Source of the DNA: Apostichopus japonicus | Taxonomy: Eukaryota; Echinodermata; Holothuroidea; Aspidochirotida; Stichopodidae | NCBI RefSeq assembly: GCF_037975245.1 | Contig: NC_092581.1 | Coordinates: 19,490,303-19,554,302, forward strand | Length of the DNA stretch: 64,000 nucleotides | Direction of reading: 5' to 3' | In this document: positions 52,101 through 64,000 of the stretch, one piece after another | How the letters are laid out: each line of letters starts with the position of its first letter | Position numbering within the stretch: position 1 is the stretch's first letter | Position numbers and translations under genes: made by a program | The notes under the pieces: generated by a model | The model's input: only the letters and a program-made list of their open reading frames with translations | Databases searched by the model: none | Told to the model about the DNA's origin: nothing

Positions 52101-55100
52101 AGTGAGAAATCGATCGATCGATTGATTGGTTAATTGATTGATCGATCGATCAGGATGTGAGTTATCACTTTTAGTTCGGCTTAGTGCATATCACTGCATA
52201 TCACTAAAGCGAACCCATTCAAATTCAATTAAAGAATTCGGTTTTTCTTTTCGAATTTGCCCTTAAACCCTATATTTGTAGGTCGCTGTAAACAACACAA
52301 TTAAAGCAAGTTAATATAGTACCTACTCAAAAATAAATACCAAACAATTATGGAGTGGCCCATGTATGCCTCTATTGGTCACAATTACATGGTAGGACCT
52401 CCGGATTCTCAAAAGAACGAGTGCATTAAGTTGAAGAGATTTGATCCCCTTGTATCTTTCTCGCATAGCGTACTAGCTATAGTGAATACCTGCTAAACAG
52501 CAACACATTCAAACGAAACCCCCAATATTTTCGACAAAGAAAGGAGAAAAACAATACCTTAATCTATAGTCTATAGACTACGATGCAGTTTTACTGCAAA
52601 CAGTTTATGACTCCTAACACCCCCCCATACCCAACCCCTCTCTTTCAACTACCCGCACGCACCCCTTTAGTTACCAACTGACTCATGTCTTACCTGATTC
52701 ATCTGCAGTTACCGTTCCACTCCAAACATCACTAGAGCAGTAGGGAACGTACCTGAAAAACAAAGAGAAAAAACATCAGAAATGCTCTGAGTATACATAT
52801 TGTAATTATTCTCTTATAATTAGGAAATACCTCGTTTACAATATCACTCACTGTCATGGTCGACTGGCGATAACTTCAGCCGATCGTGACCAAAGAAGAC
52901 CTATATAATTAGACTGCTGGCATGATGAACGAAGCCAGGTTTAATTTCCATATATAACACATCCTTCATGTGATGGGTAAATCAATGTTAATAGAACATA
53001 CGCAAACATACTTACACAACATTGGCCTTCCACCAAACAGGATTCTCTTCCGGGTCGGCCGATAGTATACCCGTTCCTTTAAGAACAAAACAAATTAGGC
53101 TGAATTTTAGGGTTCAAAATTACCAAATTACTGATAAACATATACCTTGTAGCAAAAAAGATTAGTATCTTTCAATTCCATTCAGATATTTTTAATTAAA
53201 TTTGCGAGTATGCTTCTACTGTCAATAAATCAGCTTTAATAATGTTTGGAATTGTATTACGGTTAAATTCATATATACAACCAAAACAATAATGTTTATA
53301 CATTATACAATGTCTTGAGATATGTCGAAATGGCTTTCGTGATTTCATTCGTGCAATGAAAAGAAACAATATAAATATACTCTTGAGGAATCAAGATACC
53401 GTTCTCCTCAGGCCCCACTTCCGTCACTCACACTCACCCCCCCCCCCCACTCCCCTCTTGGCTGCAAGCTGTTCCCAATCTTCATTTAAAGTTTTCGTTT
53501 ACAGTTGATCATCAACCCAAGTGGAACATGATTTCTGGTTGACTAAATAGCGACCTCTACTTGATGATAGGAAAGCGGTATGTATGAATGTGTTTTAGAT
53601 CCTCCTGCAAGCAGGAACTCGCGAAGAAGCCATCATTGGCTTATCAAAGCCGCAAGCTGATCGAAGTCAGTCTCTTAGATTCATATGTAAAGTCCATGAT
53701 TATGAATTGTCGATTGTCAACAACTCTGTAACTGGACGACATATATTAATCTTGAAGTGACTCGAACTGGGGACCTTATGATTGGAAGGCACCTGCGTTA
53801 GCCACTGAGCTAACACTCCTTGAGGATAGCTTGTTCAAATGACATGATGCCCCCCCCCCCTCTCTCTCCTCCCCGTCCCTTGTTATAAATTATTCACCAC
53901 AGTACATCCGTGACTCACCTATTTTCTTTTTAGGCCAATTTCGCGAACTCTTTAGTCGACTTTCTCTGTGAGTGCAACCAGCGTTGCTAAAACAGAACGA
54001 ACCTCCTGAACAATGTAAAAACATGAGTGACAAGAATGAGGAGGTTATAATAGAAAGATAAACCATGGGTTACATTATTCAAAATAAGGTAATTATGACT
54101 CAAAAACATATTGCTAAGTTCGTATGCTAAAATCGATCGTTCACTAAACCAAGTTATTACCGATCCGGTGGAAAGGACAAACTAACCCTACCCAATCACC
54201 ATTAGTCTTTATGATTTACTTGCGATGAACACCTTTCTCAAATAGGTGTGTTAAGTATTTTCCTATTTCGAGGTTAACAAGGTTAAAGACGATTGTTGAC
54301 AATTAAAACTGGTAAACCTTGTTAACTCCCAAATAGGAAAAGTCCAAACTTGGAATGACCTATTCTACTTAGAAGTACATTGTTATGGGATCATCTTATG
54401 AGGCAAAACACAATGAGGTTGTTTTATATCATTTTCCAAAAGCATTTATATCAGTTTCTTTACTTATTGTAAAACACGCAAGACTATCAGTATATGATAT
54501 TAAAAAATATGATATTTACCTTCTAAGTATATCAGCCATTTCTTACTGCCAGACTTGCGTAAATAGAAACTGTAAATCAATAACAAGTTTAATTATAACG
54601 TGAGATATAAATACAACCGCAGGAGATAAATCAAGCTCCCCATCCCTTCCCTTCTTAAATTGTTAATTTTTTAGCACGTTTCCCGTGTCTTGCATTGCTG
54701 ACATTTTCCGATGTTTTCTTAACTCACAGTTATTTAGGTAGGAATTGCAATTAACAAATACGAACATCAATAACCGCCACCCCCCCCCCGCCCCACACCA
54801 ACTCTCAATGCCCACTCCTTACCAACGTGCAACAGTAAATAATGACAGAAGGTTGATCACATAACCGTTCATAATTATTCTGGAGATTTTTTTTGGAATC
54901 AGTTCTATTTCGTTGGGCGTGGAGAGGGGGGGGGGGGTGTGCAGTCTAACGGTTAACCTGGAAGAGAATAAGTCGACACAGTTTAGAAATAAAACTACCA
55001 TTAAACAGAATGGATACTTCGAAGATTTATTCACTATATTTAAGTATATTTCTGCTCAGCGTCCAGTGTTTTCATCAAGTGTCTTTGCTAACTACAATCA

Positions 55101-55928
55101 TTATAACACCAGGGCCAATATACATCAAAATCGAAGTGCAGGAATTTTGGATACAAAATAATCCATTGCAAAGCTCTAGAGGGGTGAACTGAAGGGTACA
55201 TGCATGGCTAAATATCCTACTGCTTGGAAAAGAGAGGTACGGGTACACCATCTTCCTCCACTCACCATCCCCACCTACCAACCTCCCACTCAGCGCCCCA
55301 TTCTCCTCCCACACATCCATCTTTCACACCGCTATTTCTCTGAAATATGCATCAGCAATTAATAAATCATCAGTTATAATTGAACAAACAATCCATTTCG
55401 TGGTAAAGGTATATACCATGGAGATAGTATACTCTGACCTCGTATAATACTTTCATGTAAATGTTTTCCTACGTATGATTGATTGTTAGGTCATTTCACT
55501 TCCGGTCTCATTCATGTTGCACCAGTGGGTATGACGTCATAACATGTAAACGTATGATACATCATACAATGAACTCACCCAGCAGGAGACCTGTCATTAC
55601 AAGTCACTGTCCGGTTTCTAATGTGAAATAAAGATAGTTGGTACTGAGGGTCGAATTCACAAGTCTGTAAAGCCGAAGCCAAATCCTTAATTCGCGCCAT
55701 TAGGTCGTCTGGATCTCCACCCAACTTGTTCAAGTCGAGGACGTATTCATTCTCTGACGGAGATGATGAGGCCGGTTGGAAAGATAGTTGCCTAGGATAC
55801 ATCGCGGAACTAGTCCAAGGCACGATGAAGGCAACCAAGGAAGATAACAACAAATTACGTAACAAACTGCTAGATGAAATACGCATCGGTACTCCACGGA
55901 AAACTTCTCGTTTGGCCATGATTAGCAT
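46115..55928 (-). CDS. NOTUM: NOTUM palmitoleoyl-protein carboxylesterase
   Basis: Secreted serine hydrolase that removes palmitoleate from Wnt proteins and so inhibits Wnt signalling. Coding exons in order: 55579-55928, 54520-54569, 53919-54005, 53016-53076, 52694-52752, 51993-52095, 51082-51276, 50399-50499, 49601-49739, 49140-49187, 48460-48602, 47915-48052, 47109-47384, 46115-46272. Total 1908 nt, 635 aa, in frame throughout. Start 55928 is the first Met; Met15 (55886) begins a better signal peptide and may be the true start (621 aa). Triad: Ser237 in GSSAGGTG, Asp346 in WLYDEAQL, His392 in APACYAHM. Other landmarks: VTCNDRSPAG, WLIYLEGG, GTGILS, ENPVWW, VPYCSSDVWSG, RGLADSGWFL, WKCFFGF, and C-terminal TCPHCNPTCP followed by EEMEFLYFLRLAGMDL. 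It is longer than human NOTUM (496 aa) because about 120 extra residues lie between Cys416 and Cys558. Confidence 0.96.
46681..47173 (-). repeat. Three tandem copies of the NOTUM exon-13 end
   Basis: Copy 1 (47080-47173) is the functional end of exon 13, encoding the Cys-rich motif, plus its donor. Copy 2 (46899-46990) and copy 3 (46681-46775) lie in intron 13. They keep the reading VDHVTCPHCNPTCP and VQHATCPHCNPTCP. Copy 2 retains a gttagc donor; in copy 3 the donor is lost. Between the copies lie 90-120 bp of C/T-rich plus strand (purine-rich in the sense direction), so no acceptor is visible before copies 2 and 3. The spacing is about 218 and 184 bp. Most likely a recent exon-intron tandem duplication. 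Confidence 0.85.
51336..51709. mobile_element. MITE in NOTUM intron 6
   Basis: 374 bp from CAGGGGTAAGCAACTTTTTT to GTAAGTTGCCCACCCCCTG. Flanks ttgtaaac and ttgtagac agree at 7 of 8 positions. It contains several GGGCCGCA/GGGCCGT words, a composition typical of Charlie/hAT-like MITEs. It sits 60 bp from exon 7, in the intron that splits the catalytic Ser codon. Confidence 0.8.
53598..53820 (-). mobile_element. tRNA-derived SINE in NOTUM intron 3
   Basis: Full-length minus-strand copy of the 28267 family with head ggagtgttagctcagtgg, B-box gttcgagtcac and the same 3' end. Antisense to nothing known; same sense as NOTUM. Confidence 0.82.
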
Positions 55929-56575
55929 CTCTCTTGCTTATCTAAATATAGGTAAATCAGATTGCGAAAAATGAAACAAAATTATGTTACCCAAGTTAAC
56001 TTACTTTACTGCAATCAACAAATGAATCCTAAAAACGGCTCGTAACAGCTCGTTAAACTGGCACAAGAGATATCATGAATGAATTAAGAGAAAACAATTG
56101 TGAAAATTAGTCCAGCATTGTTCTGTGTATAGTGACCATCAAGTGCTGGATTGTCAACTGACACGATGGGGTTAACAACCCTGGGAACCGAGAAGGCCAA
56201 TGCATCTATATTTGACTTTTATACAGCAATATGTTAGGTCTTTCTGTTACGATATTTTGGGGTCAAAATAAATATATATATATTTATTTTAAGACGACCA
56301 GTGGTATCATAGCGAATTAGTAGTGAAAGAATGAAATGGTTTACAGTGAAACATGCACCTTTATTCACTTCAGAGAATAATTAATTTTTGACAGAATCTA
56401 ACATCAACACACCTTGCAAAAGCGGATTTTGAATGGACCACTATTATAAACTGATCTCCAAAAGGTTAGGCTGTGTTTTATGTTTCACGAGCAACATGGT
56501 CACTTCTAACAAATTGAGGATCAATTTATAGTAGTGATCCATTTGATATATATATGCATTCTTGATTTCACAATT

Positions 56576-56577
<2 letters not shown>

Positions 56578-56644
<67 letters not shown>
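56578..56644. repeat. (TA)n microsatellite
   Basis: Pure TA repeat upstream of NOTUM. Confidence 0.95.
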
Positions 56645-56645
<1 letters not shown>

Positions 56646-59049
56646 CAACTCTATATGCTATCGCAAAAACGTGAAGATCATATTCTAGATATATGAGAAG
56701 TCCATTCTGCAAACATTTCCAGGTATTTTCGACCAAATATTTCACCGCAAATAAATTCCGTACGTCAGTAAGTGGTTGTTGGTTATTCCCTCGTGAGTTT
56801 GGCGATTCCCTCTTTGACGGGTTCGTTCAAATGTGACGGTGATACGTCGTGACATGTTTGCTAATGGCTAATTAGCCCCAGCCCATAACCTTGTCTCGTG
56901 TCGCATTTCTTGTAAAATGACGTTTACGTTTCAACTTTCCGCAACGGAATATTTTAGGTCCATTAATTTCTATTTTTAGGAGTTTGGTCGGGTTGTCTTG
57001 TTCTCGCAGTAGGGATGGAGGGGGGCTATCGACACAGCTGACGTTGAATGGAATGTTAACCGTGGCGCCGAGTCTATATGAATTTAATATTATCGCAGGG
57101 GATATATTGCTCACATTGTATGATAAATATATCTAGATAAAGAACGTTTAACACAAACCGAGTGTTCCGGGATTAGCCTATGTCATGTTGTAAACATTAT
57201 CCGTACATGATTGTGGCAAAGGCAAATAGTTTAGTCCATTGGAAATGTTCGGGAACTATAACCATTTGTTTGTTTATAGTTGTTTTAATTTGTTTCATCT
57301 GTGCAAGTGCGTGTCGCACTTCTGTAGGTAAAATCAAGTGATATGAAAGTTTAAAAAAAAAGGTTTTCAAAATTATTTTTGAACTTCCTTTAATCACATG
57401 TAACATTTGACCTCCCTCAAATACGATCAGCGTTGTTTACACGGCAGGTAAAGCATTGGTTATGTCATACATTGGATGCTGTGTAAAGCGCGTATAATGA
57501 AATGCAGGCTACCATTGAGATTTTTCTATACTATACTGTAATATTGTGCGTAAAGATGTGGAACTACAAGTGAATATTGCAAAGATTAAATTAACGATAT
57601 GGGTCAACAGAAGTAAGAGGATAAAATTGCATTACATCCTTTCCAAAGGCAAAAGTAAATAAATACATAAAAATAGGATAAAAGAAGAATATGAATCTGA
57701 AGGGACATGACCCCTGACCCTTGTTATCCAACGCCCATACAGTAGATGCTAGTAATTATAGTCCCTAATACATACAAAGTACATGGGGTCGTTTTTAATG
57801 GGATTTCATGTTTGTAAATACTGGTCTTTATTAGGGAAACTGAAGGGTAAGAAAGATTTCATTATGATCTCACGTGGTTTTGACGTTGAAGGTCACCGGA
57901 CTTGGTTGGGGGTAACAATTCCACTGATGTTACAGAACCAAAAGACGTTATTTAATTACATTTTTTTTGGAAAGATTTGTGTCAGAAGTCATTTTAGCTA
58001 ACACTCTCTGGGGTTTTACGCTCTCCATATTTTGGCGGTTAATATAATTTTTAAAACAAATTGGCTCTCTATTTCAATGTTTTTGGAGAAAGATTGGTCA
58101 AGTGACTCCGCACACTTTGAAAAAGTCAAGTACAAAGGTCAACAGTGTAGCCCCTCAAATATGCTAGAAACACAAATCTGGTCACTCATGTTCAAAGTGC
58201 AAAGAGCATTTTTGCCAACCTCAGCGCATTACGCACCTCTTTCGGTGATCTTAAAGTATACCTTTAGACACAAAATTAAGTTTGATGTGTTGCAGGCACA
58301 CGCTATCAATGCATCTTGCATTTCGATACCATATTTTTGAGATATGAGCCATTAAACATCTCAATCTCATCAAATACAGTGACTGGACTATTAAGTCTAA
58401 CACGCACAGAGCGACAGAGAGAGACCAGTTCCACAGATGTGGCACAAAACTCAATAGAAATCTATTCATAGAATATAATGGCGCCAATGTGTCGAATGTC
58501 ATCTCTGTTATTTATATGAATCAAGTTAATACAACATGATAAGACTGAGTTATTAGAATTAATATGCCAAAAATATGAATTAAAATTAACATCCAGAACT
58601 GTATTAAGGAGCCGATTTAGCATATTTTAAAGTTATTATATTGAAACATTACTCGCTTTCAAAAATGTTCTTAGTTTCCGTTGACATATCAAAGACAAAC
58701 ACCACTCTCGATAAATTTATCCTTTAACACTCCTGAATGTCTGGAAATTATATTGAGAATCGGAAACTTACGAAAGATACTTTTGATTTTTTTTTTAATT
58801 TGACAAAAAAAATGTTTAATATATTTTAGAAACAAGCTGAGACAATGTTTGATCGACATATGTGTATTACAATATGTGTGTCTATGTGTATTACTTATCT
58901 GTATTTTCAATATGTATTCACAACAACACAGTAAAGCTATATACAAAATAGTTATGTATCTACCAAGGGGACAACATCGTATACCAGCGCAAACTAAAGA
59001 ATATAAACAAGATCAAATAATGCTTGGACAAAACCAGGGATAATTACGT

Positions 59050-59180
59050 ACAGACAGACCGATGGGGGTGCGACCCCGCTGTCTATCACCTCGTTACGCG
59101 GTCAGGGCCATTTCGAGATCTGATGAGATTCTTTATAATGTCGGTATCCTTTAAAGATCTCACGAAAGTGAGAAATGTGA
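59050..59180. other. Cluster of potential RNA hairpins
   Basis: agacag/ctgtct enclose ggggt-gcg-acccc (59052-59084); gagatct (59115-59121) can pair with agatctc (59155-59161); ctcac-gaaa-gtgag is a GNRA tetraloop hairpin. It could be a structured repeat, and the ggtctgtct-type end suggests a dispersed family. Confidence 0.4.
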
Positions 59181-62100
59181 TCACCCGTTGATGATGACTG
59201 ACAAAGAAAATTGAAGGTCACCGGGGATCCCTTCCTTAGTTGACACCTTAACTATACTCATCTTCACCCCAACAAAATATAAAAAATAAAGTGGGTGAAT
59301 ATCTCGCTATTAAGTTTTTTTTTCAGTCAACCCTAATAAGATATATATAAGAATCAACTTTCTCTGTAAACGTCCCCCCCCCCCTTCTCATTTAGGGTTG
59401 GATTAATTAATAAATCCATATCATTGAGACCGTACAAAATGGGTGAATTTTAATATGCTCACGGACGATGTACAGTACATTACAGATTCGAATTTTGTTA
59501 CGAACTTCTGAAATTCTGAAAAAAATCCACGTTTTTCATTTTTATTTATGATACATGTTAATCGATGTATCTCATATACATATATCCTTTTCAACAGAGT
59601 GACATATTAAACTCGCTGATTGGTTTAAATACTTGTGACGTCATTAGCAAACTAGATGGTAACAATTTTATGAGGAAAAATTTAGTTGTGTATCATTACA
59701 TACACAAGCAACTGATTTCTGGTGGAGGTCATTTGTCTGAAGGAGAACATAAAAAGATACGCCAGCCCCCCCCCCCCCGACCCACACCCAAACCCACCGT
59801 CCAGCTTCTTAATTTAAACCTATAATACAGTCGAGTGTTTGAAATATGATACATATTTTATACTATTCGATACTAAAATACAAAACAATACATGTCATTG
59901 GCTTCAGTATTTTTTTTTTCAAAGTTTGAAGTAAAAGTAGAGAAAAAAATGTGATTCATAATAATATCAGGAAATGTTTCGGCGCCAAAAATGTCGAGTA
60001 CCGAATGAGATCATTCAAAATAATATCTTGTTTAATAACATTCTTTTAGTGAAAATATTTATCACTGGATATGGATGAATTGTAATCTTACTTAGAGAGT
60101 AAACCCTACAAGATTTTGTCAAATTGAGGACCAATTGCAAATAAGTTTTCTATAAATAATTATATTTATATCTTTAATGTTATCGATATATGGTCATGTC
60201 AAGTTCACCCCTTGAAACGTAGCAAAAACAACGAAGGAGAAATACTTATTAAAAATAATCTAGAAGGAATATATATAGGCTATAGGAACCTTTTAAGAGT
60301 CTACAAAATATTAGAAATCAGGGAGCTTAAAGTTGCAAGCACCCCATTTTGTCGGCACTTTCTGACAATAAGCGGACAAATGACATCAATAATATTTCTA
60401 AGTATAGAAATTTCACACGTTTGTGCAATATATCCATTTACCCCATCCCCAATCAGAATAAACTCTTTTTTTTAATTAATATTAATTAATTTTCTCAATT
60501 TAGCTTTGAATAACTTTTCATCTAGTCTATAAAGTTGTTATGAAAACCGATAAAAAGGTAACAACAGCCAATAAATTTATTTTATTCTTTTAACTTTTAA
60601 TTGTGGCAGAAAATATTTTGATACCAATTAAGAAATTTGAGTCTTAAGGTGGGAAGCAATTTTCACGTTTTTACTTTTATTGATAAGCCGATCTGTTGGT
60701 GGCGGCGTTTTACTATCTTTTTTATGATACGTTACCTTAGATGATTATCTCTCGCACAAAATAGAAAGTTACAGCCCCCGCTCGAAGCTAGAAAAGCAGC
60801 TAAAAATGTCACACTATTTCTCGAAATCTGAGCGCCCTTGTATCTACTTGTTGATCACTCCGTCCAGGCCCGATGTTTACAATGATCTAAAGAGGACTTC
60901 GATTGATATAAAGTCCAGCCACCGGTTAAAATCTTTCTAAGCACTAACACTTATGACAATAGAGTTCATCCAATTGGCAACAAATAATAGAATTGTCTTC
61001 CTTTTTGCCCTACTTCTATTTTTTTTTTCTTCTGAGGTATATAAGGAAACAGAGCCCAACTTGAATGGACTCGCTTAAACCAAACAATGAAGGGGTAACA
61101 ATGGCACTGTAACGCCACACCAGGCCCACTCATAGATGTCACTATCTGAAACATCAAAGCACTTTTCGCCGACAATAACCCCCCCAAAAGATCACAACAA
61201 AAAAAGGCAATTAGCCAGGACAAAACGGTGTCCTTTGATGAGATATACTTCTGTCACCCTCTTCAAGTAGGTTCTTCAGACACTTTCCGATAAATTGGGA
61301 TGAAATGCATTTAACACTTTAAGTCAAAAGGAAAATCTTTGCCGATACAATGATAGAAAGGGAAGAAGTGTTTAGTCGACGGCAAAGTTCTTTCAAGAGG
61401 TAAACAAATCCAGAAGGAGTATATACCACGGCCCGTTTGGGATATGATTTTTATCTCACAGAAAGAGTGAGAGAGGGTGGGGGGGGGGGGGGGTTGGTTG
61501 AGGACAAAAGTTATACTGAAAAGTTTTGAAAGAATTTAATAGAGTGGGTTGTGAGTGTGAGATTCTCAACCTTCGGGGTATTGTGACTTGTTTTTTCTCT
61601 TTTTTTTCTTTTTGCGTCTCATGGATTAGGGAATCTTTTGTAACTTTCAAGTATCCATGAACTGTGTCAATTCTGTCGGATAGACTGAAATTGTGAGCTT
61701 AATCGGAGACAAGAAACCTTTGATAAGTAAACAAAATAGATAATTACGAATCATCTTGTCTCCTAATTAGCTTTGGTTACTTTTTTATTATTATTTAGTT
61801 GTTTTTTTTTTGATCGGTGAATTCGGGTTGAGATCAAAGGTTTACCCGTGACAGTTGGCTTCGCGAGACCGAGCATTGCGGCATTCTTTGGCTTGCTTTT
61901 CGTTTTTCTATTACCTGTTTTCTTGTTGTTGGTAGATACCGGTAGTAAAAAAGGAGGATTTCGGCGGCGTGTAAAAAATACTATGCTTTGTCTTCGATTG
62001 CTCTCGGTTGCCAGGTAGATTAAAGAAAATATTTGGGATGGGAAACAAAAAACAAAATGATTGTTTGAAGATCAATTACCAATACCTTGTTGTTCATTGA

Positions 62101-64000
62101 AGAATTTTACGGTTAAACTTGCTGACCTTTACAACCTTCGCATTTCAAGTTGGAAAACAAAAGTCAGGTAAGTACTTCCAAGTTGGCGCAGGAAAATTAA
62201 TGCGAACGAACAGCGGCGAAACGGTTAACTTAGAAGGTGTGTGGGGGGGGCGGGGATTGGATGGCCCCTTAAACGAGCAACCATTTGCTTATTTTACCAC
62301 CTTAGGGCGATGGGATTCGGTTATACCATATCTTCTTGAAAATATCGAACCTGTCACTTTCTAATGCAATATGTCGTTAGCACTTTTGTAGGCTCGACAC
62401 CCCTAAGCTTTTGGGATCCCGGACTTCGCCCATCTCAACCTCTATCGTCATCACTGATAAGTACGACGGTATGAGGACTGATGGGTGGGGGGGGGTGTTG
62501 TTTAGTGATAAATGTTGGAGGCGGGACTGTATGATCACGACAGAGACACGAGGAAGGAGTTAAGGTTTCCACGTTCCTGTATACAACAGTAACAGCTACT
62601 TTAGTGACGGAGGGTTGGGGGAGGGAAGCCTGCAGGTTAGCAAAAGCTAAAAATAAAGCAGACTGTGATCTTTCTGCGATATTTACTTATATTTTGTAGA
62701 CCTATTCACGTGTTGATAAGGTACCTTTGATGCAATAAAACAAAACGGAATAAACATAATTGAATCCATGTGTATGCTGCTCCTAATGCGAGCGAACGTG
62801 CACTCGCATCGTGACATACAGACAAGATTCTGCTGGACTAACCATATATACTACATGATAGGCTGTAAATGTAGGCTGCAAAGTGCAAGGTCACCGTAAG
62901 TGTGAATAAATTCACTTGATCGTGTCGAACTCGAAATTCTAGACGTGATACACCGATAACATGCTGTGAGACCATAGCTTTGCCTGTACTGATATCTAAC
63001 CAAATAATCACTCATGAAGGACTGGCTGAATTGCAACATTATATAAAACGGCTGACCGACAGAGGCTTCATCGGGCGTGACGTCATTAGCATAGGTCACC
63101 GTACTACTTGAAATGTCAAGATGTTATAAAGTGTAGCTAGAAACGAGATTACAGAGTTGATACAATTCCAAATCATCAAGCGCAATTTGCACAATATGTA
63201 ACTGAGAAAAAATATTTAAAAGTTAACGCATGCTCATAAGTTAATTAATAAATTAATGCAATGTCATAGTTACACATTGAAAAAAATCTTTCGTTTTGCT
63301 TCATCTTTACTCTATTGTTTTGACATTGGATTACAATGTCACAATATAAAAACGAATTTATGGTATGTTCATATTGTGATGCATCCCAATTTTGAATTAC
63401 AAAAATAGATGCAAAATTGTGAAAAAGCAAGTTTTGGCAATTTGCATCTATGACATCATGACTGTTTACTTCAGGTTGACTTTGGTACAAACTGTGACAA
63501 TTTCAAACCTTCAAAACCCCACCCTCCCCAAAAACCCTCCCCTCCCCCACCCCTCCCCACCTGGACATTGATCCCTAATTCCCTGCTTGATCTGCCCTCT
63601 GAAAATGTTATCCTAAGCATAAACGCCATTATTAGTTTGTGACGTCAGAAGACTCACGAAAGAAGTTTTCAATCTAAACCCTCTCACTTCAGATTGAAGT
63701 TTTCAATCGAAGACAATCTAGAAGGTATTATACAAAGAAATAAAACAACTTGCTTATAGTTGTGAGTCGTGCCTGACTGTAGTTTCAACAATAATCCCAC
63801 AATCTTTCATTCTGTTCCCCTTTTTTTTTGGTCGTCTTTTTCTTCTTCTTCTTCTTATTTTTTTTTGGGATAGTTGATATTGGCGACAAGGGTTCCACTT
63901 CCCACAGACATATATGTTTCCATTTTATTAGCTTTGTAAATCTGGAACAAAAGCACGATTCGAATGGATTGTTCGAATTTTGAATAAGAGACTATACAAT

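Larger units (their letters stand above)
55929..64000. other. Upstream of NOTUM, no gene recognised
   Basis: AT-rich sequence with one (TA)n array, poly-G/C runs and the hairpin cluster near 59.1 kb. No ORF shows a recognisable domain. NOTUM 5' UTR and promoter should lie in its left part. Confidence 0.55.

Noticed and set aside
54010-55578. Apparent loss of the NOTUM exon encoding the strand before GGxxCF
   Set aside because: At first not seen, but it is present as a 50-nt exon at 54520-54569 with good splice sites, so the gene is complete.
59110-59180. Hammerhead ribozyme from tctgatgag ... cacgaaag
   Set aside because: The words are present, but the intervening strands do not pair as stem II beyond the first base pair.

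Overview
The window looks like nuclear DNA of an invertebrate animal. It is AT-rich, its genes are split by GT-AG introns, and it is full of (TA)n arrays, poly-G/poly-C runs, tRNA-derived SINEs and short hAT-type MITEs. The four genes have clear animal homologues, and the mix suggests a marine deuterostome such as an echinoderm. That last step is inference; no species marker was found.

Layout. 1-10.4 kb is gene-poor repeat territory with MITEs, a SINE fragment and (TA)n arrays. 10.6-23.4 kb holds a minus-strand class A GPCR of two coding exons (356 aa) separated by an 11.8-kb intron. 23.4-29 kb has no recognised gene and contains a 33-bp minisatellite, a SINE and a (CATA)n array. 29.07-31.55 kb holds a complete minus-strand TRAPPC3/BET3 (5 coding exons, 180 aa). 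33.59-42.72 kb holds a plus-strand CPOX, coproporphyrinogen-III oxidase (14 coding exons, 374 aa), arranged head-to-head with TRAPPC3 about 2 kb away. 46.1-55.9 kb holds a minus-strand NOTUM, the Wnt-lipid carboxylesterase (14 coding exons, 635 aa from the first Met). 56-64 kb has no recognised gene.

Each reconstructed CDS keeps frame across every junction with consensus splice sites, and each protein aligns end to end with its family, so the exon maps are firm. The genes are functionally unrelated: peptide-type signalling, ER-Golgi vesicle tethering, haem synthesis, and extracellular Wnt inactivation.

The most unusual locus is NOTUM. Its Ser-Asp-His triad is intact, but an insertion of about 120 residues with two polybasic clusters sits before the C-terminal Cys-rich motif. 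A residue of the lipid-pocket wall is changed (Trp to Ser). The exon end encoding the Cys-rich motif is present three times in tandem. The second notable pattern is a MITE family with perfect 8-bp target duplications and G/C-tract palindromes beside its termini.
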